A stretch of DNA of 5,598 nucleotides from Chlamydiia bacterium (GTDB lineage: Bacteria > Chlamydiota > Chlamydiia > Chlamydiales > JACKPQ01), in the NCBI GenBank assembly GCA_030433395.1, contig JAUILX010000074.1:1-5598 (forward strand), written 5' to 3'. The position numbers were made by a program, and so were the translations under genes. Below are positions 1-5,312 of the stretch, one piece after another; within the stretch, counting starts at the first letter, position 1; the number at the start of each line of letters is the position of its first letter. The notes beneath the pieces were generated by a model. That model ran no database searches and was not told the origin of the DNA. It saw nothing but the letters and a program-made list of their open reading frames with translations.

Positions 1-79
1 TCTCCTCGCAAAGGTGGACCCACCTTAGCTCGTCACTCAGCTTGTATCTTGACCCCTTCGCTCACCCCCTCTGGCAAAG
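1..79. other. Left-edge intergenic stretch, possible decayed coding remnant
   Basis: No gene can be supported here. On the minus strand one frame (bases 49 to 2) reads RYKLSDELRWVHLCEE and runs off the window edge. It looks protein-like, but an in-frame stop lies a few codons upstream and there is no ATG or ribosome binding site. It could be the frame-broken start of a gene lying to the left, or chance. The stretch also has a perfect 6-bp stem with a 4-nt loop (AAGGTG/CACCTT, 11-26) with no T-run after it. The segment is richer in G+C than the rest of the intergenic region. Confidence 0.25.
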
Positions 80-86
80 TACTTAA
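80..86. repeat. TACTTAA direct repeat, copy 1
   Basis: First of three copies of TACTTAA (80-86, 252-258, 421-427). The copies lie left of element 1, between the two elements, and right of element 2. At this copy ACTT (81-84) would be the original target and AA (85-86) the first bases of element 1. Confidence 0.6.
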
Positions 87-252
87 CCTCAGTTATGGGT
101 TTATATCAATTGTCCTCAGGCATCTAAGGTGCTATCTTGCACCCTTTTTTGCTCATCCATAGCGCCTGCGGCTATTGAATCGCAAAAAAATGGAACAACC
201 TATCACCTAATCTGCTCTGAAATACAAGCAACCAAAACCCATAACTCAGGTT
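85..252. mobile_element. Palindromic MITE-like element 1
   Basis: The ends are inverted repeats: AACCTCAGTTATGGGTTT at 85-102 matches the reverse complement of 235-252 at 17 of 18 positions (C90 versus its partner is the mismatch). The similarity continues inward. Read as reverse complement, the right arm follows the left arm with small gaps, including an AGGTG block, a T6-7 run and a final ATAGC. The whole element therefore forms one imperfect hairpin centred on ATAGC-7 nt-GCTAT (159-175). ACTT flanks it on both sides (81-84, 253-256), which is a possible 4-bp target duplication; the longer shared string TACTTAA includes element bases. No transposase frame is present, so this looks like a non-autonomous, internally deleted or palindromic derivative. 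The mobilising family is not recognised. Confidence 0.6.
128..150 (+). terminator. Terminator-like hairpin inside element 1
   Basis: A perfect 5-bp stem GGTGC/GCACC (128-132 and 139-143) with a 6-nt loop is followed by C and six T residues (145-150). This has the shape of a short rho-independent terminator on the plus strand. It lies inside the left arm of palindromic element 1, so it may be an incidental local fold of that arm, or the element may act as a portable terminator for a plus-strand gene to the left. The stem is short, so the call is weak. Confidence 0.3.
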
Positions 253-258
253 ACTTAA
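251..258. repeat. Left target-site duplication of element 2 (TTACTTAA)
   Basis: TTACTTAA directly precedes the left terminal repeat of element 2 and is repeated exactly at 420-427 directly after the right terminal repeat. The TT at 251-252 also forms the last two bases of element 1, so element 2 appears to have inserted at the right edge of an element 1 that was already there. Confidence 0.65.
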
Positions 259-277
259 CGCGAGTTGCGGATCAACT
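256..277. repeat. Left inverted repeat of element 2 (22 bp, perfect)
   Basis: Bases 256-277 are the exact reverse complement of 401-422. The outer three bases (TAA/TTA) belong to the flanking target duplication and extend the symmetry by chance, because the duplicated target itself has a palindromic TTAA end. The element-derived part is the inner 19 bp. Confidence 0.75.
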
Positions 278-419
278 ATCTATGAAATGGTGCATATTTT
301 TGATGAAATTTTTAGAAAAATCTGCGCAGTGGATAGCCAACGCGCTATCCTCAAGCAGTTTTTCCTAGAAAGATCGCCAAAAGATGGGCCAGTTCAAGGG
401 AGTTGATCCGCAACTCGCG
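259..419. mobile_element. Palindromic MITE-like element 2 with 8-bp target duplication
   Basis: A 161-bp element with perfect 19-bp terminal inverted repeats, CGCGAGTTGCGGATCAACT at 259-277 and its reverse complement at 401-419. It is flanked by exact 8-bp direct repeats TTACTTAA (251-258 and 420-427). Beyond the terminal repeats the arms stay complementary at roughly two thirds of positions by hand alignment. They meet at a perfect 7-bp stem GGATAGC/GCTATCC (331-337, 344-350) around a 6-nt loop, almost at the geometric centre. The plus strand carries a 39-codon frame from ATG 287 that ends at a TGA inside the right terminal repeat (404-406). This is too short to be a transposase, and an element this palindromic is better read as non-autonomous. 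An 8-bp duplication is typical of several insertion-sequence families, so the source family is left open. Confidence 0.75.
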
Positions 420-422
420 TTA
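401..422. repeat. Right inverted repeat of element 2 (22 bp, perfect)
   Basis: Exact reverse complement of 256-277. A stop codon (TGA, 404-406) in this repeat closes the short plus-strand frame that crosses the element. Confidence 0.75.
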
Positions 423-427
423 CTTAA
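420..427. repeat. Right target-site duplication of element 2 (TTACTTAA)
   Basis: Exact copy of 251-258, directly abutting the right terminal repeat. It contains the third copy of TACTTAA in the region (421-427). Confidence 0.65.
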
Positions 428-557
428 GATCGGCAAATTTCGAAAGCTTTCGCGTTGCCTAAAACTGATTTATGAGATCCATTCGGTATAGATATCAAGT
501 TATAATTTTATTATTGTAAGTAACTGATATTTAGTCGAATATAATGTTAATAAAAAG

Positions 558-587
558 TTGATAAAATAATTGTTTTTATGTAATAAT
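558..587 (+). promoter_or_regulatory. Probable sigma-70 type promoter with extended -10
   Basis: TTGATA (558-563, 5/6 to TTGACA) is followed after 18 bp by AATAAT (582-587, 5/6 to TATAAT). A TGT triplet directly before the -10 (579-581) gives an extended -10 form. Transcription would begin near 594, leaving a leader of only about 10 nt before the ATG at 604, with the ribosome binding site at its very start. That short leader is the main reason for doubt. The TATAAT at 540-545 is the alternative and would give a leader of about 50 nt. Confidence 0.45.
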
Positions 588-593
588 AATTAT

Positions 594-598
594 AGGGA
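594..598 (+). promoter_or_regulatory. Ribosome binding site for the gene at 604
   Basis: AGGGA lies 5 nt before the ATG at 604, in an otherwise A+T-only context. It supports that ATG over the later in-frame ATG at codon 14. Confidence 0.6.
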
Positions 599-603
599 TA
601 ATT

Positions 604-2745
604 ATGGTTAAGAAACAAACAGCTATTGAAGAGTTTACAATTATGGAGGCAGTTGATCTGCTCTCTAACGCTGCTGAAATCGATCTAAAGGATCTGAAAG
701 CTCAGGCCAAAAAAATAAAGGCTGGAGAAGAGGTTCTTAGAGACAGCTATTGGCTAGATTTAGCAGATGCTGATAAGACTGTTGAGAATGTGAAGAAGAC
801 TCTGGGTGTGATTCACAAGTATTTGCACTATTACTACACCGAGGAAAGGGGAGCTCTAAAGGAGGGGCAGACTCAGCGAGGTATTCAAGCTATGATGAGT
901 CTTGTAAAAGAGGCGGCAAAGCAGTTGGATAAATGCCGAGAGTTGTTTGGAGGCATTAGTGTTTCTGGATTAAAGGAATACCGCGATTTGCAAGAGTATT
1001 ATCTTAAGCGCATTGTAAATTATATCCAGACTGAAGGCGAAGATCCTACGTGGCAGCCTCAGTGGGGCAGTGGTCCCAGTGATTTGGCAGATATTAAGCG
1101 CCGTGGATTAAAGGGCTTGGAAATGGTCAAAAAGGACCGTGACTATGAACTTTTTTATATCTTAAGGGAAGATGGCTCGGCATTTTTTAATCGTGATTTA
1201 TTAAGGCACTTAAGATTAGTCACGGATTTTGATGACAGTCTTGTTGAGCTGCAAGCGCTTGACCCTCTTACGAAGATTATTTTGGTTCATGACAAGGATA
1301 TGCATGCATCGGCAAAGCAGATTCGGCAAGACATTTCTTATGATTTGAACGCGTTTTACAATCTTGCTATGAAAAATCGGCATCTGCCGCTGATTAATGA
1401 TCTAAATTCTGCTTGTATGGCTTTGATGCTTGCCTCTAACCCGCGTCACTTGATGCAAAACACAAGCAGCAAAAGTTGTATGGGCTATTTTAGTGATTTT
1501 CAAATGTATGTGAGAAGGATTTTAAATTCTGCGGACTATGCGAGAATGATTTCTGCTCAGCTTGATCCTGAAGGCGAGTTAGGCCAAACAGTGCTTCATT
1601 TGGCTCACTCGCTATCTTATGCGTTCTTTACGAGGATGGGCAGCCGCGAGGAAGCCTTAGCATTTATTTATGGAATGATTTCGATGAAGGATGCGAAAAC
1701 CTCACTCTGGAACCATTTGCTTGATATCCATGAAGAGATTTATGGCTTATTAAAACATTTCCCTAGTGGTCCGCTATTCAAGGCGTTGGATGTTTTTCAT
1801 CCCGACGAGGATTTCCAGGGTTTTGACCCTAGCTCTCAAGGCAATCTGCCCAGTAAATGCTTTATTGTTTCATTCCGTAATTTTCATCTAGATTGTCTGC
1901 GTTTGCCTTCACCTACTAGACAGCGCTATATTCAAAAGGCTGAGGTGACATGTGAGTTTCAAGCTTTTATACGCCAGCTTTCATCACACAAGCGTGGTGA
2001 TCAGCATCTAATCATTAACTTGCAAGATCGAACATCGTGGGAAGAGCATGCTCGCTGTGAAGTACTTGAAAAAGCACAAAGATCAGCTGAATTTTCTGCA
2101 AATTTAGTTGTAGCAACTTTGCCAAAATACACAGATTTTTACCATCAGACGGATGTTTATTTGCAAGTCAATCAAGCCCAAGACTTTTTGGATTCAGTGC
2201 TCGAGCAAGTAAAAGGTGGAGAGGCTTGTGGCTTTTTCTTTCCTTCAAGCTTTAATGAAACTGAAGCTGTTAAATTTACGCAAAAAACGCTACCGCTTAT
2301 TCACAAGACTTTCTTTGCTGAAAAAAATGTACTTTCTCGTAAGAATCGTCTTGATTTTATCGAAATATTTTATCACTTTTTGACGCTTAAGATGATTGAA
2401 ATGGTTCAGCCTCACAGTTTAAGCTTTACATGCAAGGACGCCGTCGATGTCGGAGCAGCGGCCTCTGCTGGCTTTTATGCTTTTTTAAAATTGATGAGTC
2501 GATCCTATGATTGGCAAGAGGACGAAAGGGATTTTCTTATCTGGATGTTGTTTGCTCCAGCCCTGGCTGTTCGTGAGCGGCCAATTGATTTGCAGCGCCT
2601 TTCCCGTACGGTATCTTCACTCTCTTGTATCAATGCAGAATTAGAGGTGCAGCGCAGTAAAGTGCTTAAGGCTTGTGGCACTCTTTTTGATTTTCCTTTA
2701 TTCAATGAGGTTAGCGTTTTTCCGGCAAAACCAATTTCTAATTGA
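604..2745 (+). CDS. Uncharacterised 713-residue, mostly helical cytoplasmic protein
   Basis: I do not recognise this protein and assign no function. It starts at ATG 604 behind an AGGGA site and ends at TGA 2743-2745. There is no signal peptide, no convincing membrane segment and no repeat. The first 140 residues are charged and helical, with a coiled-coil-like Lys/Glu-rich stretch at about 25-65 and a Tyr cluster (HKYLHYYYTEE, 71-81). Residues 180-400 are mixed helical. Residues 418-610 look like an alpha/beta region with short hydrophobic strands (CFIVSF 419-424, LIINLQDRTSW 469-479, NLVVATLP 500-507) ending at SFTCKDAVDVGAAAS (607-621). The C-terminus is helical (DFLIWMLFAPALAVRER, 643-659). 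Its size, composition and isolation suggest a lineage-restricted chlamydial protein, by inference only. It is transcribed alone, convergent with yqgE, and their ends overlap by 8 bp. The frame is intact and base composition resembles the neighbours. Confidence 0.85.
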   Translation: MVKKQTAIEEFTIMEAVDLLSNAAEIDLKDLKAQAKKIKAGEEVLRDSYWLDLADADKTVENVKKTLGVIHKYLHYYYTEERGALKEGQTQRGIQAMMSLVKEAAKQLDKCRELFGGISVSGLKEYRDLQEYYLKRIVNYIQTEGEDPTWQPQWGSGPSDLADIKRRGLKGLEMVKKDRDYELFYILREDGSAFFNRDLLRHLRLVTDFDDSLVELQALDPLTKIILVHDKDMHASAKQIRQDISYDLNAFYNLAMKNRHLPLINDLNSACMALMLASNPRHLMQNTSSKSCMGYFSDFQMYVRRILNSADYARMISAQLDPEGELGQTVLHLAHSLSYAFFTRMGSREEALAFIYGMISMKDAKTSLWNHLLDIHEEIYGLLKHFPSGPLFKALDVFHPDEDFQGFDPSSQGNLPSKCFIVSFRNFHLDCLRLPSPTRQRYIQKAEVTCEFQAFIRQLSSHKRGDQHLIINLQDRTSWEEHARCEVLEKAQRSAEFSANLVVATLPKYTDFYHQTDVYLQVNQAQDFLDSVLEQVKGGEACGFFFPSSFNETEAVKFTQKTLPLIHKTFFAEKNVLSRKNRLDFIEIFYHFLTLKMIEMVQPHSLSFTCKDAVDVGAAASAGFYAFLKLMSRSYDWQEDERDFLIWMLFAPALAVRERPIDLQRLSRTVSSLSCINAELEVQRSKVLKACGTLFDFPLFNEVSVFPAKPISN

Positions 2746-3292
2746 GCGATAAGTCATCGGGCATCATGGAAAGAGTGGCGTATTTGCCTCCCATTTCACG
2801 CAAAAGTATGCGCCAAAGTGTACTTGGTTGAGTATTAAATACATGATTTTGGGTTGCAGGGTGCAGATACCACAGGCCGGCAAGGAACTCTTTTTCTAAT
2901 GCATCTTCTCCCCAAGCCATGTAGCCAAATGAGATGATAGCGCTTTGTTTGGTGTCTGTGAGTGTGTTTTGTAAAAAATCCCCGTCCCCGCCGAGATAAA
3001 TTCCATCGGTTACACACAAGGTTTGATCGGGGATATCACTGCAGGTGTGCAATAGCATCATCTGATCTGGTTGTATAGGTCCGCCGATGCGAGTGAGCAG
3101 ACTGCTTTGAGATGCGAATTCGGCTATATCAGGCGGTAGACCGCCTTCTAAAGGTTTGTTTACAATCACTCCAAAGGAGCCAACCTGGCTGTGCTCACAG
3201 AGTAATATAACCGAGCGATTGAAAAGCTCGTCATCAAGATCTGGGCTTGCAATAAGGAATTGTCCTGAGCTTAAATTGGACACTAGCGGCAC
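2738..3292 (-). CDS. yqgE: YqgE/AlgH family protein (UPF0301)
   Basis: A 184-residue protein of the UPF0301 (DUF179) family, the usual size (E. coli YqgE is about 187). Its biochemical role is unknown; the name AlgH comes from alginate regulation in Pseudomonas. Family landmarks in order: GQFLIASPDLDDELFNRSV (10-28), LLCEHSQVGSFGVIVNKPL (30-48), the IGGP turn (68-71), LLHTCSDIPD (79-88), YLGGDGDFL (98-106), ISFGYMAWGEDALEKEF (119-135), and C-terminal MGGKYATLSMMPDDLSLN. The HTCSDIPDQTL and MGGKYATLSMMP stretches recall chlamydial family members. The start is GTG 3292, overlapping the mlaD end by 10 nt. It was chosen because residues 2-7 keep the N-terminal spacing I recall for chlamydial homologues. 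A GTG at 3283 sharing a base with the mlaD stop (TAGTG) is equally possible. Neither has a clear Shine-Dalgarno, which suggests translation coupled to mlaD. The 3' end runs into the opposing gene. Confidence 0.93.
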   Translation of the reverse strand: MPLVSNLSSGQFLIASPDLDDELFNRSVILLCEHSQVGSFGVIVNKPLEGGLPPDIAEFASQSSLLTRIGGPIQPDQMMLLHTCSDIPDQTLCVTDGIYLGGDGDFLQNTLTDTKQSAIISFGYMAWGEDALEKEFLAGLWYLHPATQNHVFNTQPSTLWRILLREMGGKYATLSMMPDDLSLN

Positions 3293-4503
3293 TCGCAGGG
3301 GTTAGAAGGTTCGATTAGCTTTTCGTTATAAAGCCTGAGCATGCCAGAGAGCTCATCGACTTGACGCATCATTTCTGCAAAGTCTTGTTTGAAGAGCTCT
3401 GATTGGATGAGGCATTTGCCATCTTCAGAGTCTTTGGCTTTATCGACAAGCATTGAAAGGCGCTCCATTGCCGTTACGATAAGATCTACCTCTCCTTCAA
3501 AGTACTGTTTAAACTCTTGAGGTGTATCGACACAATTTAGAGCGGTAACACGCTTAAGACGTGTGCGCTGCCATTGTTTATTAAGGTAGAAGAAAATTCC
3601 ATACTGATTGACATCGTTCATAAGGGTGTTCACTTTGCTCATTACAGCTGTCATGCGCAAATAAAAATCATCGTATTTAATGAGTTTTCCAAGCGTACCC
3701 TGGCCATCAGCTAGATCTTTAGTGATGGTTTCGATATTAAAGCTTGAGTCTTTTAAGTTGTCCATCATGATGCTAAAGTTGCAAAAGACGTTGCCCTCAT
3801 TCATCTCATTAATGGCGCAATTGATCAGGCACATGGTATCAGAAAAGTTTTCGATCGCGACTTTGATATTATCGACAAGTCGTAAATGATTAACGCGCTG
3901 CATTGTGCAGCTAACTTCTGACATGGCAGCACCAAAAGAGCGAATAGCAGATCCTAGCGCTGAGCCGTTTTCATCGATCCAGTTGTTGACTTTGCACAAA
4001 GTCTCTTCAACTTTATCCGAAAGAGTTGCAAGCTCACTAAATGCACTCTCTAATGGATCGACAGACTCTGCATAAACAGGTGTCTTAGAAGTGATGCGCA
4101 CGGGCTTGACGCCCCGAGGCGGGGCCTTTGGAAAAATTCCAATCGACTTTTCACCCAATAGTCCTGATGTTTGCACAGTGACCTCATCAGTATTATAAAG
4201 ACGAACGCTGGAATCTACATGTAAAATCAGCTGATAGAAATAGACTTGGCCAAGTTCATTGGTAGGTTGTTCACGTGCATGCGGGATCTCTTCAATTTTA
4301 GTGACCTCGCCTACGGGTTTACCAGCGAAGAGAACACGCGTTCCCACTCCAATGCCATTGATGTTGGCAAAGCGGATTGTAAGCATTTGTTTTCCATCAC
4401 CGACTGTGGGCTCTAGAAATAGAATCAGTGAAATAACAAGGGTGCATGCGGCAATCACGAAGAGGCCAATTAGCAAGTTTTTGGTCTTGTCCATGAGTTT
4501 CAT
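3283..4503 (-). CDS. mlaD: MlaD-like MCE-domain lipid transport protein
   Basis: The substrate-binding MCE component of an Mla-type ABC phospholipid transporter. It is anchored in the inner membrane by one N-terminal helix (about residues 9-30) with the rest in the periplasm. The MCE domain spans roughly 38-126: ITIRFANINGIGVGTRVLFAG-type opening (LTIRFANINGIGVGTRV, 41-57), KPVGEVTKI (62-70), and VTVQTSGLLGEKSIGI (108-123). E. coli MlaD is about 183 residues. This protein has 406, the excess being a helical, probably coiled-coil tail (150-395) that includes GQGTLGKLIKYDDFY (267-281) and DVNQYGIFFYLNKQWQRTR (297-315), strings typical of long MCE proteins. Nine cysteines lie in the tail. The ATG at 4503 overlaps the mlaF stop (ATGA) and has a GAGGA site 6 nt upstream, so it is preferred over Met4. 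It follows mlaF and precedes yqgE. In the family, MCE rings form a hydrophobic channel for lipid; the direction of transport here cannot be told. Confidence 0.92.
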   Translation of the reverse strand: MKLMDKTKNLLIGLFVIAACTLVISLILFLEPTVGDGKQMLTIRFANINGIGVGTRVLFAGKPVGEVTKIEEIPHAREQPTNELGQVYFYQLILHVDSSVRLYNTDEVTVQTSGLLGEKSIGIFPKAPPRGVKPVRITSKTPVYAESVDPLESAFSELATLSDKVEETLCKVNNWIDENGSALGSAIRSFGAAMSEVSCTMQRVNHLRLVDNIKVAIENFSDTMCLINCAINEMNEGNVFCNFSIMMDNLKDSSFNIETITKDLADGQGTLGKLIKYDDFYLRMTAVMSKVNTLMNDVNQYGIFFYLNKQWQRTRLKRVTALNCVDTPQEFKQYFEGEVDLIVTAMERLSMLVDKAKDSEDGKCLIQSELFKQDFAEMMRQVDELSGMLRLYNEKLIEPSNPCECR

Positions 4504-5312
4504 TTTTTGTCCTCGTGAATTTCACGTCTAAAAGTTTGAGGATCTTCCTTGAGCGTGCGCAGTAAAAAGTGAATGGTTGGATGGTCTATTTTCATGAATG
4601 CCTCAGCTTTATCTATATGCGCTATTACGGCATTTTCGTGCAAGGCCAGGCGGTCTCCTACATAAAGGGCTGAGATGACATCATGCGTGACGACAATTGA
4701 TGTGGCCTTTAGTTCTTCTTGGGTTTGCACAATGAGCTCATTGATTTGCATAGCGGTAATGGGATCTAGACCAGTTGTTGGTTCGTCATAGAGTAAGAAT
4801 TTAGGACGGTAGACAATTAACCTAGCAAGTCCTGCGCGTTTACGCATACCCCCAGATAGATCGGAAGGCAGTTTATCCTGAGTCCCTTCTAAACCTACAA
4901 CTTTAAGGGCGTGATCAACGCGGTCTCGGATTTCCCCTGGTTCGTAGTGTTTTCCTGAATTTGGATCAATATGCTCGGTTAAGTAAAAGCCAACATTATC
5001 AGCAATCGACATCGAGTCAAAAAGGGCGGCTCCTTGGAATAGCATCCCCATGTGGTAGACAGCTTTATAAAGATCTTTGCCTCTAAGCTCTGAAATCATT
5101 TGCCCATCGACCTCGACAGTGCCCTCATCAGGCCTTAAAATCCCTAGAATATGTTTGAGCAGAACACTCTTTCCCACACCAGAGCGGCCCAATATCACCA
5201 ACGTCTCACCTCTCATGACATCGAGATCTAGACCTTCCATGACTTGGTTTGATCCGAAAGCCTTGTGTAAGTTTCGTATTTTAATTGCAACATCGCTTTT
5301 TATGTCAGCCAT
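4500..5312 (-). CDS. mlaF: MlaF-like ABC transporter ATPase
   Basis: The cytoplasmic ATPase of the Mla-type phospholipid transporter, 270 residues (E. coli MlaF is 269). All nucleotide-binding motifs are intact: Walker A GRSGVGKS (42-49), Q-loop Q93 in LFQGAALF, signature LSGGMRKRAGLAR (152-164), Walker B FLLYDEP (172-178), D-loop GLD (181-183) and H-loop H210 (VVTHD). The LSGGM signature, rather than LSGGQ, and the GMLFQGAALFDSMSIADNV string are typical of the MlaF/Ttg2A subfamily. The start ATG 5312 (MADIKSDV) is chosen over an upstream ATG at 5453. The extra 47 residues would be Cys/Arg/Asp-rich, unlike any ABC domain, and lie over conserved mlaE sequence in another frame. A weak GGTGA lies 4 nt upstream of the chosen start. 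The gene overlaps mlaE by 13 nt and mlaD by 4 nt, so the three are surely one operon. Confidence 0.95.
   Translation of the reverse strand: MADIKSDVAIKIRNLHKAFGSNQVMEGLDLDVMRGETLVILGRSGVGKSVLLKHILGILRPDEGTVEVDGQMISELRGKDLYKAVYHMGMLFQGAALFDSMSIADNVGFYLTEHIDPNSGKHYEPGEIRDRVDHALKVVGLEGTQDKLPSDLSGGMRKRAGLARLIVYRPKFLLYDEPTTGLDPITAMQINELIVQTQEELKATSIVVTHDVISALYVGDRLALHENAVIAHIDKAEAFMKIDHPTIHFLLRTLKEDPQTFRREIHEDKK
4510..4514 (-). promoter_or_regulatory. Ribosome binding site for mlaD
   Basis: GAGGA on the minus strand, 6 nt before the ATG at 4503 and inside the last codons of mlaF. It is the only strong Shine-Dalgarno in the minus-strand cluster and fixes the mlaD start at the ATGA overlap. Confidence 0.6.

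Larger units (their letters stand above)
428..603 (+). promoter_or_regulatory. A+T-rich upstream region of the 713-residue gene
   Basis: No gene is visible here. From about 480 onward the sequence is strongly A+T-rich. It has two perfect TATAAT hexamers (501-506 and 540-545), neither with a good -35 match at the usual distance, and a better-formed promoter at 558-587 listed separately. The A+T richness makes TATAAT-like strings likely by chance. No operator-like dyad or riboswitch-like structure stands out. Confidence 0.4.

Noticed and set aside
11..26. AAGGTG/CACCTT perfect hairpin considered as a terminator
   Set aside because: No T-run follows on the plus strand and no A-run precedes it to serve the minus strand; a 6-bp stem alone is weak evidence.
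129..368. 79-codon plus-strand open frame across the intergenic region
   Set aside because: It begins inside element 1 and crosses the junction into element 2, has no ribosome binding site, and its product is low-complexity at the end with no family resemblance. The two palindromes explain the sequence better.
287..406. 39-codon frame inside element 2 (starts MVHIFDEIFRKI)
   Set aside because: It looks somewhat protein-like, perhaps because the arm derives from a transposase gene, but it is too short, lacks a ribosome binding site and stops within the terminal repeat.
80..427. CRISPR or tandem-repeat array, suggested by three spaced TACTTAA copies
   Set aside because: The repeat unit is only 7 bp, the intervening segments are about 170 bp long and are themselves palindromic elements, so target duplication explains the copies.
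607..645. ATG at codon 14 as an alternative start of the 713-residue gene
   Set aside because: The ATG at 604 has a well-placed AGGGA, whereas nothing comparable is needed to favour the later one, and the first 13 residues are compatible with the helix that follows.
2505..2705. Minus-strand open frame of 66 codons
   Set aside because: Antisense shadow of the C-terminus of the 713-residue gene, with no start signal.
4259..4531. Plus-strand open frame opposite the start of mlaD
   Set aside because: It mirrors the well-conserved MCE domain on the other strand and shows no start signal or family resemblance. The same holds for the plus-strand frames at 3680-3889 and 5077-5340 and the minus-strand frame at 2835-3017.
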